DNA of 64,000 nucleotides from Rhizobium sp. Q54 (GCA_945904955.1 CAMDPO010000009.1:1-64000), one strand, 5' to 3'; counted from the stretch's first letter, positions 45,628-54,777 are shown. Program-made: numbers and translations. The notes: a model not told the origin generated them from the letters alone.

Positions 45628-45951
45628 CTACCCTTGTATCTCACCGAAGCGCACCGGCCGTAAGGTTGGGTCGGAGCGCGCGACCAGGAAGCTCCAGCGC
45701 GACAGGTCGAACGTGGTGGACCAGCGGTTGGGTCCCTCGCCTGCCGCCATGTCGTAGTTCTTGACGATGGTCGGCACGAGCAGGCGCTCGGTCAGGGCGA
45801 AGCGGCCGGCGGTGCTGCCGACGTCAAGAACGCTGCGGACCTGGAAGGCGATCGGAATGCCGGCGTACTCGGCGAGTGCTACGCGCGATTTCTCGGCGAT
45901 GCTGATGGCGCGCTCACCCGACCAGCCCTGACCCCATTCGTCCGGCGGCAT
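45628..45951 (-). pseudogene. truncated GNAT acetyltransferase (N-terminal fragment)
   Basis: 107 residues that look like the first half of a GNAT enzyme family whose members begin IPIAFEVRSVLDV, then ...VKDYD..., ...RW...FDLSRW..., before the acetyl-CoA fold. Here IPIAFQVRSVLDVG, VKNYDM and RWSTTFDLSRWSFLVAR are present, but the frame then leaves the family and stops within 20 residues (RSDPTLRPVRFGEIQG). The acetyl-CoA-binding core (usually another ~100 residues with the R/Q-x-x-G-x-G/A motif) is absent. It starts 16 bases after ugd. Either a decayed gene cut by a repeat-associated deletion, or less likely a short stand-alone domain. Confidence 0.6.
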
Positions 45952-45967
45952 GGCGCGGCGCGGATCG

Positions 45968-47332
45968 TCAGCCTACGGCCGAGACGCTGCGCGGCCGGCG
46001 TGCAGAAGCTTGGGGCGGACTCACCGAGCGGCGGCCGACCGAGGTGTACGAGAAGCCGGCTGCGACGACGTCCTCCGGCCGGTAGATATTGCGCAGATCG
46101 ATGAGCACCGGCGCGCGCAGCAGCGCCTTGGCGCGCGCGAGGTCGAGGCTGCGGAACTCGTTCCACTCGGTGAGGATCACGATCGCGTCCGCGTCCTGCA
46201 TCGTGTCGTAGGCGTTGTCGCAGAAGGTGACGCCCTTCAGGTGATGCTTGGCCTCGGTCATGCCCTCCGGATCGAAGGCGCGCACGGTGGCGCCGGCCTT
46301 TTCGAGGATCGGAACGATGGCGAGGCTCGGGGCGTCGCGCATGTCGTCGGTGTTCGGCTTGAAGGTGAGGCCGAGCACGGCGATGGTCTTGCCTGCGACG
46401 CTGCCGCCCATCGCTGCGATGATACGATCGGCCATCTGCAGCTTGCGCTCGTCGTTCACGGCGACGACGGTCTCGACGATGCGCTGGCGAGCGTTCGCTT
46501 CCTTGCCCTGGTGCACGAGCGCCAGGGTGTCCTTGGGGAAGCAGCTGCCGCCGTAGCCGGGCCCGGCGTGCAGGAACTTCTTGCCGATGCGGCCGTCGAG
46601 GCCGATGCCGCGCGCGACCTCTTGCACGTCGGCGCCGGTCGCCTCGCACAGGTCGGCGATCTCGTTGATGAAGGTGATCTTGGTGGCGAGGAATGCGTTC
46701 GCCGCGTACTTGGTGAGCTCCGCCGTCTCCAGCGACATCATGAGGACCGGCGTCTCGTTGAGGAACAGCGGCCGGTAGAGGTCGCGCAGCACGGCGCGTG
46801 CGCGGTCGGTCTCGGCGCCGACGACGACGCGATCGGGACGCATGAAGTCGTTGATGGCCGCACCTTCGCGCAGGAACTCCGGATTGCTCGCCACGTCGAA
46901 GTCGGCGCGCGGCGCCTTCTCGGAGATGATCTTGTGGACCTTGCGGCCGGTGCCGACCGGCACCGTCGACTTGGTCACGACCACCGTGTAGTCGCCCAAG
47001 CTCTGGGCGATCTCTTCGGCGGCGGCGAATACGTAGGTGAGGTCGGCGTAGCCCTCGCCGCGCCGATCGGTCGGCGTGCCGACGGCGATAAAGACCGCGT
47101 CCGCCTTGGCGACCGGTCCAGCGAGGTCAGTGGTGAACTCGAGGCGGCCACCGCGCACGTTGTTGCCGACGAGGTCTTCCAGGCCCGGTTCGTAGATCGG
47201 CATCTTGCCGGCCTTGAGCGCCGTGATCTTGCGTTCGTCCTTGTCCACGCAGGTGACGTGGTAGCCGAACTCGGAGAAGCACGCGCCGGACACCAGTCCG
47301 ACGTAGCCGGTGCCGATCATGGCGATACGCAT
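45968..47332 (-). CDS. ugd: UDP-glucose 6-dehydrogenase
   Basis: 454 residues. It oxidises UDP-glucose twice to UDP-glucuronate, using NAD. N-terminal Rossmann loop IGTGYVGLVSGAC; catalytic Cys264 in GPGYGGSCFPKD; VLGLTFKPNTDDMRDAPS in the C-terminal domain. The last ~20 residues (SPPQASARRPRSVSAVG) extend past the usual end and are basic. galU lies upstream (33-base gap), so the pair makes UDP-glucose then UDP-glucuronate for polysaccharide or lipid modification. Confidence 0.97.
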   Translation of the reverse strand: MRIAMIGTGYVGLVSGACFSEFGYHVTCVDKDERKITALKAGKMPIYEPGLEDLVGNNVRGGRLEFTTDLAGPVAKADAVFIAVGTPTDRRGEGYADLTYVFAAAEEIAQSLGDYTVVVTKSTVPVGTGRKVHKIISEKAPRADFDVASNPEFLREGAAINDFMRPDRVVVGAETDRARAVLRDLYRPLFLNETPVLMMSLETAELTKYAANAFLATKITFINEIADLCEATGADVQEVARGIGLDGRIGKKFLHAGPGYGGSCFPKDTLALVHQGKEANARQRIVETVVAVNDERKLQMADRIIAAMGGSVAGKTIAVLGLTFKPNTDDMRDAPSLAIVPILEKAGATVRAFDPEGMTEAKHHLKGVTFCDNAYDTMQDADAIVILTEWNEFRSLDLARAKALLRAPVLIDLRNIYRPEDVVAAGFSYTSVGRRSVSPPQASARRPRSVSAVG

Positions 47333-47365
47333 ACGGGCAATCTTTCTAGGTTGGCGCCGGTTGGC

Positions 47366-48271
47366 CTAGCTGGCGGCCTTGCGGGACGGACGGTGAACAT
47401 CGATCAGGGCTTCGAGTTGCTCGTAGACTTCGTCACGCATGTCGTCGCGCTCCAATGCGAAGGCGACGTTGGCGACGACGAAGCCGGCCTTGTCACCGCA
47501 GTCGAAGCGGCGCGCATCGCAGCGCAGGCCATGGAACGGCACCTTGCCGATCATCTTGGACAGCCCATCAGTGAGCTGGATCTCGCCACCGGCACCGCGC
47601 TCGACCCTTTCCAGGACGCCGAAGATGTCGGGATGCAGAATATAGCGGCCGACCACGCCGAGGGTCGACGGAGCCTGGGCGGGCTTCGGCTTCTCGACGA
47701 TGCCCTTGGCGCGCACGAGCTTGCCGTTCTCTTCGGCGATGTCGAGGATGCCGTAGCGTGACGTGAACGCGGGCGGCACGTTCTCGACGCACACGAGGTT
47801 GCCGCCGACGTGCTCGTATGCATCGACCATCTGCTTCAGGCAGGCGGGCTCGCCGAGCATGAGGTCGTCGGCAAGCAGGACGGCGAACGGCTCGTCGCCG
47901 ACCAGGTGGCGCGCGCACCACACCGCATGGCCGAGACCGAGCGGCTCCTGCTGACGCGTGAAGCACACCTGGCCGGGGCCGGGCAGCCAATCTTCGATGG
48001 CGCCGCTCTCCTTGCCGCGCCCCTGCATCTGGTGCTTGAGCTCGTAGGAGACGTCGAAATGGTCGGCGATCGCGGTCTTACCGCGGCCGGTGATGAAGAT
48101 GAATTGCTCGATGCCGGCGGCGCGCGCCTCTTCCACCGCGTAGTGGATGAGCGGCTTGTCCACGACCGGCAGCATTTCCTTGGGCTGCGCCTTGGTCGCC
48201 GGCAGAAAGCGAGTGCCGAGGCCACCCACGGGGAATACGGCCTTGCGCACGGTCTTGGGGAGAGACGCCAC
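47366..48271 (-). CDS. galU: UTP-glucose-1-phosphate uridylyltransferase
   Basis: 301 residues. It makes UDP-glucose from glucose-1-phosphate and UTP. The nucleotide-binding start is AVFPVGGLGTRFLPATKAQP followed by KEMLPVVDKPLIHYAVEEA; sugar-phosphate residues lie in EKPKPAQAP and in the closing RRFDCGDKAGFV. Length is normal. It precedes ugd on the minus strand and supplies its substrate. Confidence 0.97.
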   Translation of the reverse strand: MASLPKTVRKAVFPVGGLGTRFLPATKAQPKEMLPVVDKPLIHYAVEEARAAGIEQFIFITGRGKTAIADHFDVSYELKHQMQGRGKESGAIEDWLPGPGQVCFTRQQEPLGLGHAVWCARHLVGDEPFAVLLADDLMLGEPACLKQMVDAYEHVGGNLVCVENVPPAFTSRYGILDIAEENGKLVRAKGIVEKPKPAQAPSTLGVVGRYILHPDIFGVLERVERGAGGEIQLTDGLSKMIGKVPFHGLRCDARRFDCGDKAGFVVANVAFALERDDMRDEVYEQLEALIDVHRPSRKAAS

Positions 48272-48351
48272 GATGTCCCTGTCATGCCATGGCCCCGGCA
48301 GGCAGGCAAGGCAAAGGCGGGGCAGGCCGTTGCCGTAGGCGGGCCGGTGCG

Positions 48352-49050
48352 TTACCCGCGCAAGAGTACGTCTTTTGCCTGGTTGACCTGGGTGGCAAGG
48401 AAGGTGGTGCCGCCCTGATCGGGATGCAGGCGCTTCATCAGGCGATGGTGCGCAGCGCGGATGTCATCGGGCGTGGCGCCCTCCTCCAGCCCCAGTACGT
48501 CGAGTGCGTCCTCGCGCGGCATGACGGATGTGTTACGGGGCGCGGTTGCGGCGCCCCCGTCGCGGGCGGCGTCGCGCCAATCCGGTTCACGGCGGTCGAG
48601 ATAGGCTTCAAGGAGCGCGACGGACTCGACGTCGGCTGTACGGCATTCGTCGAGCAGGAACAGCACATCGGGCACCGCGAGCTCGCCGAGACGGCGGCCA
48701 GAGAAGCGGCCCGCGAGAACGTCGCCGTCGAGGGTGTCGGTGGCGTGGTCGAGGCGCATGCGCACGGTGCGGGTCTCGACGATCGATTCATTGACGCGCG
48801 GTCCGGTGCGGGTAGCGGGGCGCGCCTGCGCACCGTTGGCGAACATCTGCCGGAACAAGCGCTGCAGGGCGGGAAGGAAGAAGAACGCGAGCCTTCCGGA
48901 GCGCAGCAAGAACAACGAGGCGGCCGCGAGCGCGGCGATGCCGCCCCAGCGCACGCCCTGGGCGAGGACGCGCGGATCGACGGTGGCGAGTCGGTTGGCG
49001 GTCAGCAGCAGGAGCACGAGCGCCAGGCCGCCGAGCATGAGCCACAGCAT
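48352..49050 (-). CDS. membrane-anchored J-domain protein
   Basis: 232 residues. Two hydrophobic stretches at the N-terminus (about 2-17 and 32-49) anchor it; a middle cytosolic region is followed by a C-terminal J domain (about 175-232) with the HPD tripeptide in HRLMKRLHPDQGG. The J domain at the C-terminus with an N-terminal membrane anchor recalls TIM14/Pam18-like and DjlA-like co-chaperones, which recruit Hsp70 (DnaK) to the membrane. It follows the VWA gene by 12 bases, so the two products probably act together. Confidence 0.88.
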   Translation of the reverse strand: MLWLMLGGLALVLLLLTANRLATVDPRVLAQGVRWGGIAALAAASLFLLRSGRLAFFFLPALQRLFRQMFANGAQARPATRTGPRVNESIVETRTVRMRLDHATDTLDGDVLAGRFSGRRLGELAVPDVLFLLDECRTADVESVALLEAYLDRREPDWRDAARDGGAATAPRNTSVMPREDALDVLGLEEGATPDDIRAAHHRLMKRLHPDQGGTTFLATQVNQAKDVLLRG

Positions 49051-49062
49051 GCCGTGATCTTC

Positions 49063-49782
49063 CTACCGGAGCTGCTTGGCGAGCAAGAGCACGTCGCCTT
49101 GGCGGCGGGCGCTATAATCGGCAAGCGCCTTGCGGCCACCGGCCGCGTAGACCGCCACGGCGCCCAACAGGTCGCGCAGCTGCGACGCCGAGGACGCATC
49201 GAAGCGGCACCAGGCGCCGCCGCTGAGTTTAGCGATCTGGCGCAAAGTGCTTTCGGCGCGCGCGTCGTGGCCTTCCTGGAAGACGAACACCGGCACACCC
49301 CGCACGCCGAGCTCGCCGGCGAGGGCGCCGAGGGCATCGGCGTGTTCTTCCATGCAGTCACCGACGAAGACGACTGCGTTGACCTTGGCGGCCTTCGCTT
49401 CGTCGAGGGCGTGGCGCAGGACGCGGGCGATCTGGGTCTTGCCGGCGAGGCAGTGCACGCCGGTCATCGGGCCGATCAGGGACGCGGAGTCGGACACCCA
49501 GGCGGTGGCGCGAAAGTCGCCGAAGCCGCCGTAGTACGCCATCTGCACGTCGAGGCCGCCGAGCGCCGACGTCTCGCGGAACATCTCGCCCTGAATCTGG
49601 CAGGCGCGATCCCACGCCGCCTCGCGGCTGGCGGTGGCGTCGAGGGCGAACAGCAAGCGGCCGCGCTGGCCGGCGGTGCGCACCGCGGGCACCGCGGCAA
49701 GCTTGGTGAGGAACGCATCAACGGCGCCCCGCGTCGTGGTGGGAGCGAGCGGCGCGCCCTGCTTCTTATCGGTCATGGCCAC
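49063..49782 (-). CDS. cytosolic VWA-like domain protein
   Basis: 239 residues (a second ATG at 49776 is possible). The core starts GRLLFALDATASREAAWDRA; Asp48-x-Thr50-x-Ser52 is a variant of the D-x-S-x-S metal site. Later blocks are VQMAYYGGFGDFRATAWVSD, TQIARVLRHALDEA and VVFVGDCMEE. No transmembrane helix. It resembles VWA proteins found beside membrane J-domain proteins in alphaproteobacteria; the function is unknown. First gene of the VWA-J-domain pair. Confidence 0.8.
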   Translation of the reverse strand: MAMTDKKQGAPLAPTTTRGAVDAFLTKLAAVPAVRTAGQRGRLLFALDATASREAAWDRACQIQGEMFRETSALGGLDVQMAYYGGFGDFRATAWVSDSASLIGPMTGVHCLAGKTQIARVLRHALDEAKAAKVNAVVFVGDCMEEHADALGALAGELGVRGVPVFVFQEGHDARAESTLRQIAKLSGGAWCRFDASSASQLRDLLGAVAVYAAGGRKALADYSARRQGDVLLLAKQLR

Positions 49783-49837
49783 ACACTGGATGTGGGGAGG
49801 ACCGCGTCGTCCTCAAGGCAAAGTGTAGCCGAGTGTG

Positions 49838-49874
49838 CCGCGACCTCGGTGCGCGCAAACCGAGGTTGCCGCGG
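49838..49874. repeat. imperfect hairpin upstream of the FAD oxidoreductase gene
   Basis: ACCTCGGT (49843-49850) pairs with ACCGAGGT (49859-49866); CCGCG (49838-49842) and CGCGG (49870-49874) extend the stem across a 3-base bulge. It lies in the divergent gap 49783-50002, where no other feature is clear. Confidence 0.5.
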
Positions 49875-50002
49875 TCAGGAGAACCCACAGCTTGGGCCTG
49901 CCCGCCGCTTGACCGCAGCCCTTAGGCCCCATAACACTCCCGCACCACTAGTTTGCAGTGGCCCGCCTTCGGCGCGACACACGAGGTGGACACGCCTACG
50001 GC

Positions 50003-51127
50003 GTGACTGGGAGTGACCGGTTGGTCCAAGAAGTCGACTGCATTGTCATCGGGGCCGGCGTCGTGGGGATCGCGATCGCCCGGCAGTTCGCATTGGCCAA
50101 GCAGACAGTCGTGGTGCTGGAAGCGGCCGACACGGTCGGTTCCGGCACGAGCTCGCGCTCCAGCGAAGTCATCCACGCCGGGTTGTACCACCCGAAGAGC
50201 AGCCTCAAGGCGCAGCTGTGCGTGCGCGGCCGCCGGCTTCTCACCCAGTACTGCCAAGAAAAACGCGTACCGTACAAAGAGGTCGGCAAACTCATCGTGG
50301 CGACGGCTCCCGACGAGGTGCCGATGCTGCATGACCTGCACGCGCGCGCCGTAGCCAACGGTGCCGGTACGGTCGAGTTCCTTTCGGCGGCCGAGGCGCA
50401 ACAGCTCGAGCCGGCGCTGCGTTGCAGCGGCGCGCTGCACGTTCATGGCACGGGCATCGTCGACAGCCGCGCGCTCATGCTGGCAATGCAGGCCGACGCA
50501 GAGGCGGCGGGCGCGACGTTCGTCCTGCGCACCCCGTTCCGTTTGGGACGCGCCATGGGCACGCGCTTCGAGGTCCAGGCGGGCGTCGGCAAGACGCCGA
50601 CGGTCCTGCGCTCGTACAACCTGGTGAATGCCGCCGGGCTGAATGCGCAGTCGGTGGCGGAGCGCATCACGCGCATGCAGGCGAGCCTGGTGCCGAAGCG
50701 CTACCTGAACAAAGGCGTGTATTTCGCCCTGAGCGGCGCGACGCCGTTCAGCCGCCTCGTCTATCCCACGCCGCGCAGCGACGGGCTCGGCATCCACTTC
50801 ACCCTCGACATGGCGGGCAAGGGGCGCTTCGGCCCGGACGACGCGTGGGTTGAGGAAGTGGACTACACCGTGGATCCGGCGCGGGCCAAAGACTTCTACA
50901 CGGCGGTGCGGCGCTACTACCCCGACCTCAAGGACGGCACGTTGAAGCCGGCGTTCGCCGGCATCCGTCCCAAGATCCAGGCGCCCGGCGCGCCTGCGGC
51001 GGATTTCGTAATCCAGGGGCGTGCGCAGCATGGTATTCGTGGACTGGTCAACTTATTCGGGATCGAATCACCAGGCCTGACGGCGGCGCTCGCCATCGCG
51101 GGCGAGGTGGTGACGATGGTGAAATGA
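50003..51127 (+). CDS. FAD-dependent oxidoreductase, L-2-hydroxyglutarate dehydrogenase-like
   Basis: About 374 residues (DAO family). The FAD-binding start is DCIVIGAGVVGIAIARQFA, then SGTSSRSSEVIHAGLYHPK, a hallmark of L-2-hydroxyglutarate oxidase/dehydrogenase (LhgO, L2HGDH) and relatives; FAGIRPKIQAPG and GLVNLFGIESPGLTAALAI close the protein. It would oxidise a 2-hydroxy acid, probably passing electrons to the quinone pool. The start is uncertain: GTG 50003 is given; TTG 50021, with GGGAG upstream, is equally plausible. It overlaps the next gene by 4 bases (ATGA). Confidence 0.85.
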   Translation: MTGSDRLVQEVDCIVIGAGVVGIAIARQFALAKQTVVVLEAADTVGSGTSSRSSEVIHAGLYHPKSSLKAQLCVRGRRLLTQYCQEKRVPYKEVGKLIVATAPDEVPMLHDLHARAVANGAGTVEFLSAAEAQQLEPALRCSGALHVHGTGIVDSRALMLAMQADAEAAGATFVLRTPFRLGRAMGTRFEVQAGVGKTPTVLRSYNLVNAAGLNAQSVAERITRMQASLVPKRYLNKGVYFALSGATPFSRLVYPTPRSDGLGIHFTLDMAGKGRFGPDDAWVEEVDYTVDPARAKDFYTAVRRYYPDLKDGTLKPAFAGIRPKIQAPGAPAADFVIQGRAQHGIRGLVNLFGIESPGLTAALAIAGEVVTMVK

Positions 51128-51876
51128 TGCGCGCACTCCTTCTGGCATTGATTGTTGCACTGACGGCCGCCCCCGCGGCGGCACAAGACTACGAGCAGCT
51201 GATGGCGGCGGCGAACGCCATGCGCTGGCAGTCCGTCAATCCCTGGAAGGTGAATCTTGCGGTGGGCATCGGCGTCGCCGGCACCTACCAGTATTCGCGT
51301 GATGATCAGGTCGTGCTGCTGCCACTGGTCGATGCCGAGTGGCGCGAGCGCTTCTTCTTCAGCACCCAGCGCGGCGTCGGCTACAATTGGATCCGCAATG
51401 ACACCACCGTCGGGGGGCCGCGCGTCACCTTCGACTGGGGCCGCGACCGCAGCGACGACGATGCCCTCGGCAACACCGAGGACATCGAACCAGCCGCAGA
51501 GCTCGGCTTCTTCTGGTTGCGCTACGCCGGGGCATGGCGCTTCAACGCCGACATCAAGTACGCGCTGGGCAGCCACGGCGGCATTCACGGTGCGCTCGGA
51601 TTGGCGCGCGGCAACAAGCTCGCCGACAACGCAAGCCTGTTCGTCGGACTCGAGACCCATTACGCCAGCAAGAAGTACAACTTCGCCTACTTCGAGGCGG
51701 GCGATCACGGGTTCAACGACATCACGCCGTACCTGAGCCTGGTGCGCGACCTGCGCAACGGTGGCTATGTCGCCGTCGACGGACGATTTTCGATCATCAT
51801 TGGGCCGGCGGACACGTCGAACCTCACGACGTCGTACGGACATTCCGCCAGCATCCTGGTCGGCAGACGCTTCTAG
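51124..51876 (+). CDS. MipA/OmpV-like outer-membrane protein
   Basis: 250 residues with a signal peptide (cleaved near APAAAQ/D). The rest alternates amphipathic strands (VNLAVGIGVAGTYQYSRDDQ, then VVLLPLVDAEWRERFFFST) and ends in RF, a C-terminus typical of beta-barrels. The layout resembles MipA/OmpV proteins, a family of outer-membrane barrels, some linked to peptidoglycan complexes. Its start overlaps the oxidoreductase stop (ATGA). No specific substrate can be named. Confidence 0.8.
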   Translation: MMRALLLALIVALTAAPAAAQDYEQLMAAANAMRWQSVNPWKVNLAVGIGVAGTYQYSRDDQVVLLPLVDAEWRERFFFSTQRGVGYNWIRNDTTVGGPRVTFDWGRDRSDDDALGNTEDIEPAAELGFFWLRYAGAWRFNADIKYALGSHGGIHGALGLARGNKLADNASLFVGLETHYASKKYNFAYFEAGDHGFNDITPYLSLVRDLRNGGYVAVDGRFSIIIGPADTSNLTTSYGHSASILVGRRF

Positions 51877-51905
51877 TACTGCGCTCGCCTTCGGCGGAGA
51901 CGGTT

Positions 51906-53339
51906 CTAGAGCAGCATCACCGTCACCAGACCGAGGAAGGCGAAGAAGCCCACCACGTCGGTCACCGTGGTGACGAAGACGCTGGACGAGACGGCCGGAT
52001 CGATGCCGGCGCGATCGAGGCCAAGCGGGATGAGAATACCCGCCAGCGCCCCCGCCAGCAGGTTGATGAACATGGCAAGGCCAACCACCAGGCCGAGGCC
52101 GGGCCGGCCGAACCACAGGCCGCCGACGATCCCCACGATCACCGCGAAGATGATGCCGTTGGCGCCGCCGACGAGCAGCTCGTTGAGCACGATGCGGCCG
52201 GCGTTGGCTGTGGTCAGCGAGTGGGTGGCAAGGGCGCGCACGGCGACCGCCACCGTTTGATTGCCGGCGTTGCCGCCCATGCTGGCGACGATCGGCATGA
52301 GTACCGCGGCGGCCACCATCTGCTGGATGGTGCCCTCGAAGAAGCCGATCACCGCCGCCGCCAGGAATGCGGTCAGTACATTGGCGAACAGCCAGGGGAA
52401 TCGTGCCCGCGTCGTGACGCCGACCGAGCGCGCAAAGCCCGCCTCATCGACGCCTGACAGAGCGAGCAGATCCTCCTCGACCTCCTCGCGCACGACGTCG
52501 ACGACGTCGTCGATCATGATCACGCCGACCAAGCGGCCGTCGTCATCGACGACGCCCGCGGACGGCAGGTCGTACTGCGAGAACTGGAAGGCGACCTGTT
52601 CCTGGTCCATGCCCGTGGGCAGGAACTTCTTGTCGGTGTCCATGATGTCGCGCAGCGCGACATTCCGCTTCGCCTTCAGGAAGCGGTTGAGCGGGATGGT
52701 GCCGAGCGGGCGCTGCTGCGGGTCGGTGACGAACAGCTCGTAGAACTCGTCGGGCAGGTTGTCGGCGTCGCGCAGGTAGTCGATCGCCTGGCCGACCGTC
52801 CAGAACTCCGGCATGGCGATGAACGCGCCCTGCATGAGACGGCCGGCGGACTCTTCGGGGTATGCAAGGCTCTGCTCGATCTGGCCGCGCTCGAGCGCCG
52901 GCACTGACTCGAGCACGTCGTCGCGCACTTCGTCGTCGAGGGCCGCGAGTACGTGGACCGCGTCGTCAGTCTCGAGCTCGGCAACGGCGCTGGCCACCTC
53001 TTGGGGACCGAGCTGCTCGAGCACCTCTTCCTGAACCCGGCCCTCGAGGCTCGCCAGAACCTCGGCGTCGAGGCGTCCGCGCAACGCCTCGATGAGCGTC
53101 GAGCGCGGCGCACCATCGAGCTGGGTGATGAGAGAGGCCGCATCGGCGGCGTGGAGGTCGGCGACGAGAGCGGCGACCTTTTCGAGGTCACCGGCCGCGA
53201 TCGCCTCGCGTACCGCGAGCACCTGCTCGGGAGTGACGCCGCCGTGCTCTTCGCCGGAGTCCAGCGACTCTGCGACCGCATCCCTGGGCGGCTCGGCCGG
53301 GGCCTGCTCTGGGAAAGCCTTTGGCGCCGGCTCGGTCAT
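51906..53339 (-). CDS. mgtE: magnesium transporter MgtE
   Basis: 477 residues from the ATG at 53339. A long cytosolic N-domain (about 40-160, superhelical), two CBS domains (about 160-290) and five transmembrane helices from about 310. The selectivity-filter region contains PIVASMGGNAGNQT, the MgtE hallmark. The CBS/N-domains close the channel when cytosolic Mg is high. It is convergent with the MipA-like gene and lies just beyond tRNA-Leu. Confidence 0.95.
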   Translation of the reverse strand: MTEPAPKAFPEQAPAEPPRDAVAESLDSGEEHGGVTPEQVLAVREAIAAGDLEKVAALVADLHAADAASLITQLDGAPRSTLIEALRGRLDAEVLASLEGRVQEEVLEQLGPQEVASAVAELETDDAVHVLAALDDEVRDDVLESVPALERGQIEQSLAYPEESAGRLMQGAFIAMPEFWTVGQAIDYLRDADNLPDEFYELFVTDPQQRPLGTIPLNRFLKAKRNVALRDIMDTDKKFLPTGMDQEQVAFQFSQYDLPSAGVVDDDGRLVGVIMIDDVVDVVREEVEEDLLALSGVDEAGFARSVGVTTRARFPWLFANVLTAFLAAAVIGFFEGTIQQMVAAAVLMPIVASMGGNAGNQTVAVAVRALATHSLTTANAGRIVLNELLVGGANGIIFAVIVGIVGGLWFGRPGLGLVVGLAMFINLLAGALAGILIPLGLDRAGIDPAVSSSVFVTTVTDVVGFFAFLGLVTVMLL

Positions 53340-53484
53340 GCGACGAGAAGCCCTCGCCCCCGGTGTGGAATGTGCGCGGAACCTACACCCGCACTCCACG
53401 GGTCGGAAGCGCCGCGCACACCATCAATCGTATTTCTCTGGAGCTAAGCATGGCCCGGAACGGGCCAAGTCGAGTCGGAAAGAG

Positions 53485-53571
53485 TGGTGCGGTTGAGAGG
53501 ACTCGAACCTCCACGAGCTTGCGCCCACAGCGACCTCAACGCTGCGCGTCTACCAGTTCCGCCACAACCGC
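53485..53571 (-). tRNA. tRNA-Leu (anticodon GAG)
   Basis: Read on the minus strand, GCGGTTG (53565-53571) pairs with CAACCGC (53489-53495) as the acceptor stem. The anticodon loop is TTGAGGT, so the anticodon is GAG (codons CUC, CUU). A long variable arm (TGGGCGCAAGCTCGT) and the TTCGAGT T-loop are present. The 3' CCA is encoded (53485-53487). Length is 87. Confidence 0.95.
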
Positions 53572-53667
53572 ATGAATTGAGGCTTGAGAGCCCGGGGATA
53601 GCAAATCCGCGGGGGCTATTCAAGGAAATGGCACGGGTCGCCGATGCGACCTCGCGCCCTACCTTGG

Positions 53668-54015
53668 CTACATCTCGGTGATAGGCACCGTTTCGGTGAT
53701 GGAGATGGCGATGTTCTCGCCCACCACGACCACCTGGCCGCGGGCGATGAGGCGGTTATTGGCATAGATGTGGGCATCGTCGTCCACCGACGCGGCCAGC
53801 TCGATAACAGCGCCACGGCCCATCTTGAGGAGCTGGTGGATGGGCATGCTGGCGCGGCCGAGCACCACGGAGAGCTCGACCATGATCTCGTTGAACGCCG
53901 GCTCCTTGTGGCGATTGCGGCGCGGAACAGTGCGCTTGGTCGGCATCTCCGGAACCGCCTCGGCGGGTGCGTCCATCATCGCGCTCATGGCAGCGGAAAG
54001 ATCGTCTTCAGCCAT
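53668..54015 (-). CDS. fliN: FliN-family flagellar motor switch protein
   Basis: 115 residues. The C-terminal ~75 residues are a SpoA/FliN domain: VELSVVLGRASMPIHQLLKM, GRGAVIELAASVDDD and NRLIARGQVVVVGENIAISI, ending ETVPITEM. FliN forms the lower C-ring of the flagellar switch with FliM and FliG and binds the export apparatus. The N-terminal ~40 residues are unstructured-looking. No other flagellar gene is in the window. It is divergent from lipB (69-base gap). Confidence 0.93.
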   Translation of the reverse strand: MAEDDLSAAMSAMMDAPAEAVPEMPTKRTVPRRNRHKEPAFNEIMVELSVVLGRASMPIHQLLKMGRGAVIELAASVDDDAHIYANNRLIARGQVVVVGENIAISITETVPITEM

Positions 54016-54084
54016 TGTAACCCCGTGGGTCAGGCGCCAGCCTTGGGTGCCGGTGCCTTTGTGTCATCAGGCTAGAATGCAGCC

Positions 54085-54747
54085 GTGAAGCTTAGCAATG
54101 AGTTAAAGCCGGTCGCTCCGCGGCCCATTGCCTGGGAGACCAGCCAGGGGCTGGTCCCCTATCCGGACGCCCTGGCGCGCATGGAAGCGCGGGTGGCCGG
54201 GATCGTCGCCGGCCAGGCCGACGAGCTCGTCTGGCTACTCGAGCACCCGCCCCTCTACACGGCAGGGACCAGCGCCGACCCGGCGGAGCTGCTGGCGCCC
54301 GGCACCCTGCCCGTCTACCCAAGCGGCCGCGGCGGCCGCTACACCTATCACGGGCCCGGCCAGCGCGTTGCCTACGTGATGGCCGACCTGCGCCGGCGCG
54401 GGCGCGACGTGCGCGCCTACGTCCAGGGTCTCGAGGAATGGATCATCCGCACCCTCGCCGACCTTGGGCTGCGCGGCGAGCGGCGCGAGGGACGCGTCGG
54501 CATCTGGGTCGCTGACGGCAACGGCGGGGAAGCCAAGATCGCCGCCGTGGGCGTACGCGTCCGCCATTGGGTGACGTTCCACGGCATCGCCATCAACGTC
54601 GATCCGGACTTGCAGGGCTTCGCGGGCATCGTGCCGTGCGGCATCCGCGAACACGGGGTCACGTCGCTGGCGGCGCTGGGCATCGGGGCGACGATGGCCG
54701 ATGTCGATACGGCGCTGCGCCGGAATTTCGACGCGGCGCTCGGCTAG
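54085..54747 (+). CDS. lipB: octanoyl-ACP:protein N-octanoyltransferase
   Basis: 220 residues. LipB transfers octanoyl from acyl carrier protein to lipoyl domains, the first step of lipoate synthesis. The conserved [18 protein letters not shown] block and the catalytic pair Lys151 ([11 protein letters not shown]) and Cys185 (IVPCGI) are present. GTG start at 54085. lipA is not adjacent. Confidence 0.96.
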   Translation: MKLSNELKPVAPRPIAWETSQGLVPYPDALARMEARVAGIVAGQADELVWLLEHPPLYTAGTSADPAELLAPGTLPVYPSGRGGRYTYHGPGQRVAYVMADLRRRGRDVRAYVQGLEEWIIRTLADLGLRGERREGRVGIWVADGNGGEAKIAAVGVRVRHWVTFHGIAINVDPDLQGFAGIVPCGIREHGVTSLAALGIGATMADVDTALRRNFDAALG

Positions 54748-54748
54748 C

Positions 54749-54770
54749 TCCCTCTCCCGCCAAAGGCGGG
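54749..54770. repeat. short REP-like palindrome after lipB
   Basis: CTCCCTCTCCCGCC leads into CCCGCC (54756-54761) paired with GGCGGG (54765-54770) over AAA. It is related to the 27721 element and lies between the convergent lipB and acylphosphatase genes. Confidence 0.5.
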
Positions 54771-54777
54771 CGACGGT

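Noticed and set aside
53627-53641. TGGCAC-N5-GCCG between tRNA-Leu and fliN as a sigma-54 site
   Set aside because: No GC at the required spacing, and oriented away from fliN.
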